Shown here: one piece after another, positions 61,775-64,000 of the stretch
How positions within the stretch are numbered: the stretch's first letter is position 1
Layout: each line of letters opens with the position of its first letter
From: Nonlabens dokdonensis DSW-6
GTDB taxonomy: Bacteria > Bacteroidota > Bacteroidia > Flavobacteriales > Flavobacteriaceae
DNA: 64,000 nucleotides
Assembly (NCBI RefSeq): GCF_000332115.1
Contig: NC_020156.1
Span: 3,473,501-3,537,500 of the forward strand
Direction: 5' to 3'
Translations under genes and position numbers: made by a program
The notes under the pieces: generated by a model
Databases searched by the model: none
What the model saw: the letters and a program-made list of their open reading frames with translations, nothing else
Told to the model about the DNA's origin: nothing

Positions 61775-62701
61775 ATGAAAGAGATAAGAATATTTGCACC
61801 AGCAACCGTGGCAAATGTTGCCTGCGGATTTGATGTTTTGGGATTTTGCCTAGATTCTGTAGGTGACGAAATGGTAGTAAGACAAGTCGCAAAAAAAGGA
61901 ATAGTAATCACAAAATCTATAGGTTATGATTTGCCAACAGAAATAGAAAATAACGTGGCAGGAGTTGCTGCACAAGCCTTTATTAATGATTTTGATCCAG
62001 ATCTAGGAATAGAAATTGAGATTTATAAAAACATCAAACCAGGTAGCGGTGTAGGAAGCAGTGCCGCCAGTGCTGCTGGAGTTGTAGTGGCTCTTAATGA
62101 ACTATTGGGCAAACCATATAATAAAGAACAATTAACTGCTTTTGCCATGAAAGGAGAAGCGGTTGCCAGTAATTGCGAGCATGCTGATAATATTGCGCCA
62201 GCGATTTATGGCGGTTTTACATTAGTTAAATCTTGTAAGCCAGTAAAAATTCTGGAAATCCCTACTCCATCAAATTTATTTGCCGTAATTATACATCCGC
62301 AAATAGAAATAAAAACTGCCGATTCTCGTGCAGTACTTCCTCAAGAAATACCTTTAAGTCAAGCTATTGAACAATGGGCAAATGTGGGCAGTCTCATTCA
62401 TGCTTTACATACCTCAGATTATGGATTAATTAAAGAGTCTCTTCATGACGTTGTGATTGAAACACATAGAAGTAAATTGATACCTCATTACGATGCTGTA
62501 AAAAAAGCAGCTTTGAAAGCAGGCGCATTGGGCTGTTCTATTTCTGGTTCTGGCCCTAGTATTTTTACTTTAAATAAAGGAAAAGCAACTGCTTTACATG
62601 TAGAACACGCCATGCGTAATGTGTACAAAAAAACAGGGATTGAATTTGAAACCTATATCTCACCTATTAACCAAAATGGAATTAAAGTTCTAAATATGTA
62701 G
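61775..62701 (+). CDS. thrB: Homoserine kinase
   Basis: The 308-residue GHMP kinase has the ATP-binding loop KPGSGVGSSAASAAG near residue 88, ANVACGFDVLGFCLDS at the N-terminus and GCSISGSGPSIFTL near 250. It phosphorylates homoserine for threonine. It lies 3 bp after thrA and 3 bp before thrC. Confidence 0.95.
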   Translation: MKEIRIFAPATVANVACGFDVLGFCLDSVGDEMVVRQVAKKGIVITKSIGYDLPTEIENNVAGVAAQAFINDFDPDLGIEIEIYKNIKPGSGVGSSAASAAGVVVALNELLGKPYNKEQLTAFAMKGEAVASNCEHADNIAPAIYGGFTLVKSCKPVKILEIPTPSNLFAVIIHPQIEIKTADSRAVLPQEIPLSQAIEQWANVGSLIHALHTSDYGLIKESLHDVVIETHRSKLIPHYDAVKKAALKAGALGCSISGSGPSIFTLNKGKATALHVEHAMRNVYKKTGIEFETYISPINQNGIKVLNM

Positions 62702-62704
62702 CTT

Positions 62705-64000
62705 ATGAAATATTACTCATTAAATAAAAAAGCTCCTAAAACTAGTTTTGAACAGGCCGTTGTTAAAGGACTTGCGCCTGATAAAGGTCTTTATTTTCCA
62801 GAAGAGATTCAGCCGCTGGATAAGTCTTTCTTTGATAATATAGAGCAAATAAGCCGTGAAGAAATTGCATTCCAAGCTATTCAACAATTTGTAAGTCCAG
62901 AAATACCAAAAAAAGTTCTACGGCAAATTATTAAAGAAACAATTGATTTTGACTTTCCTATCGTGTCATTGAATAATGAGATTTCTACCCTTGAATTATT
63001 TCACGGCCCTACCATGGCATTTAAAGATGTAGGAGCTCGGTTTATGGCAAGATGTTTAGGCTATTTCAATCAAAATAATAAAGAAGAGATAACAGTACTT
63101 GTAGCTACATCTGGTGATACAGGTGGAGCTGTAGCTCACGGATTTTTAGGTGTAAAAGGAATTAAAGTAGTGATCCTTTACCCTAAAGGAAAAGTAAGCA
63201 ATGTGCAAGAAAAACAGTTAACTACCTTAGGACAGAATATCACAGCATTAGAAGTAGATGGTGTTTTTGATGATTGTCAAGATATGGTTAAACGTGCTTT
63301 CTTAGATCAAGATCTGACCTCAAAAATGCAATTGACCAGCGCCAATTCTATTAACGTGGCACGATGGTTACCTCAAATGTTTTACTTCTTTTTTACCTAT
63401 CAACAGCTAAAAAGTAAATACAAGCAATTGGTCTTTTCAGTACCTAGCGGAAACTTTGGGAATATTTGTGCAGGAATGATTGCAAAAAAACTAGGACTTC
63501 CTATTGAACATTTTATAGCTGCTAATAATGAGAATAATGTGATTACTAAGTTTCTCAAGACAAAAGAATATGTTCCAGAGCCTACTATTGCAACTTTAAG
63601 CAATGCGATGGATGTTTCTAATCCTAGTAATTTTGTACGTATTCAAGAAATTTACGATCAGGATTTTGAAGTTCTAAAAAAAGACCTCACCTCCTATTTT
63701 TACACCGACAAGGCAACCGAGAAAGCATTAATAGAAATCAAAGAGAAATACAATTATATCGCCGATCCTCATGGTGCTATAGGTTATTTAGCTTGTAAAG
63801 ATTATTTAAAAGAAAATGAAAATGTTCATTGTGTTTTTCTAGAAACCGCACATCCAACGAAATTTTTACCTACCGTAGAGCGTGTTCTTAATGAGACCGT
63901 CGCACTTCCAGATCAAATAAAAGAATTAATGAATAAGAAGAAGGTAGCTATAGAAATCAGCAATTATGGTGGTTTAAAGAACTTTCTACTTTCTAAATAG
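62705..64000 (+). CDS. thrC: Threonine synthase
   Basis: The 431-residue enzyme is complete; its TAG is the last codon of the window. PLP binding is shown by the lysine in GPTMAFKDVGARFM near residue 107, with ATSGDTGGAVAHGF near 137 and SANSINVARWLPQ near 210. It converts O-phosphohomoserine to threonine as the last step of the operon. The N-terminal YSLNKKAPKTSFEQAV is typical of the short bacterial form. Confidence 0.95.
   Translation: MKYYSLNKKAPKTSFEQAVVKGLAPDKGLYFPEEIQPLDKSFFDNIEQISREEIAFQAIQQFVSPEIPKKVLRQIIKETIDFDFPIVSLNNEISTLELFHGPTMAFKDVGARFMARCLGYFNQNNKEEITVLVATSGDTGGAVAHGFLGVKGIKVVILYPKGKVSNVQEKQLTTLGQNITALEVDGVFDDCQDMVKRAFLDQDLTSKMQLTSANSINVARWLPQMFYFFFTYQQLKSKYKQLVFSVPSGNFGNICAGMIAKKLGLPIEHFIAANNENNVITKFLKTKEYVPEPTIATLSNAMDVSNPSNFVRIQEIYDQDFEVLKKDLTSYFYTDKATEKALIEIKEKYNYIADPHGAIGYLACKDYLKENENVHCVFLETAHPTKFLPTVERVLNETVALPDQIKELMNKKKVAIEISNYGGLKNFLLSK

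Noticed and set aside
1..64000. tRNA, rRNA, insertion sequences or prophage genes
   Set aside because: No cloverleaf, rRNA-like stretch, transposase motif or phage structural gene was seen by reading; short tRNAs could be missed without a covariance search.

Overview
The window is one contiguous stretch of an AT-rich Bacteroidota chromosome, most likely a marine member of the Flavobacteriaceae. Pointers are: -7 promoter boxes of the form TAnnTTTG, a weak role for Shine-Dalgarno sequences, a T9SS-type C-terminal sorting domain, the gliding-type lipoprotein GldI, many lipoproteins, a TonB-dependent receptor, DUF4199, DUF5777 and YARHG proteins, and MutS2 and CarB forms without their usual C-terminal domains. 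I see no rRNA, tRNA, IS element, prophage or CRISPR array. The content is mostly core chromosome with a few accessory patches.

Layout: 1-2 kb holds a cut-off WG-repeat gene, a half-length RlmH and a DUF6671 zinc-ribbon protein. 2.3-6.5 kb holds mutS2, a DCC oxidoreductase and two anchored envelope proteins. 6.7-10.3 kb is a vitamin B12 uptake locus (BtuB-type receptor behind a cobalamin riboswitch, and a divergent BtuF-like lipoprotein). 10.4-15.9 kb holds an AsmA-like giant, small membrane proteins and L31. 16-21.9 kb holds a DUF4199/glycosyltransferase pair, a phosphohexomutase, an ABC exporter and a thioredoxin. 22-27.4 kb holds a hybrid sensor kinase, an RluA-type pseudouridine synthase and RmuC. 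27.4-29.4 kb is a repeat-rich spacer followed by a SatD/DUF3307 operon with a phased operator array. 29.5-32.2 kb holds a thioesterase, aspartate kinase and an ACT-type regulator. 32.9-36 kb is a divergent heme/YceI/DUF5777 envelope cluster. 37.7-38.9 kb is an apparently frameshifted membrane/coiled-coil gene. 39-44.3 kb holds a porin, carB, rpmH, a TPR protein and ndk. 44.5-48.7 kb holds NrnA, GldI, a cyclophilin-FKBP fusion, RidA and a nucleoside phosphorylase. 48.8-59 kb holds Ppk1, a cytosolic substrate-binding protein, lipoproteins, a Dus enzyme and a B12-type radical SAM protein. 59.1-64 kb is the thrA-thrB-thrC operon behind a threonine-rich leader.

The most striking signal not explained by genes is a dispersed GC-rich palindrome, CGCTTTCGCGAAAGCG, present about 16 times in 64 kb of AT-rich DNA (14 perfect cores, one one-base variant, one copy split by 42 bp). 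Nine perfect copies lie inside conserved genes and are read there as AFAK or LSRK. The second is an array of four 22-bp inverted repeats (TTATTAC-N8-GTAATAA) set 28-29 bp apart immediately upstream of satD, whose product joins a cyclase-like N-terminal part to a helix-turn-helix. Intergenic hexamer and octamer tandem arrays recur at three loci.
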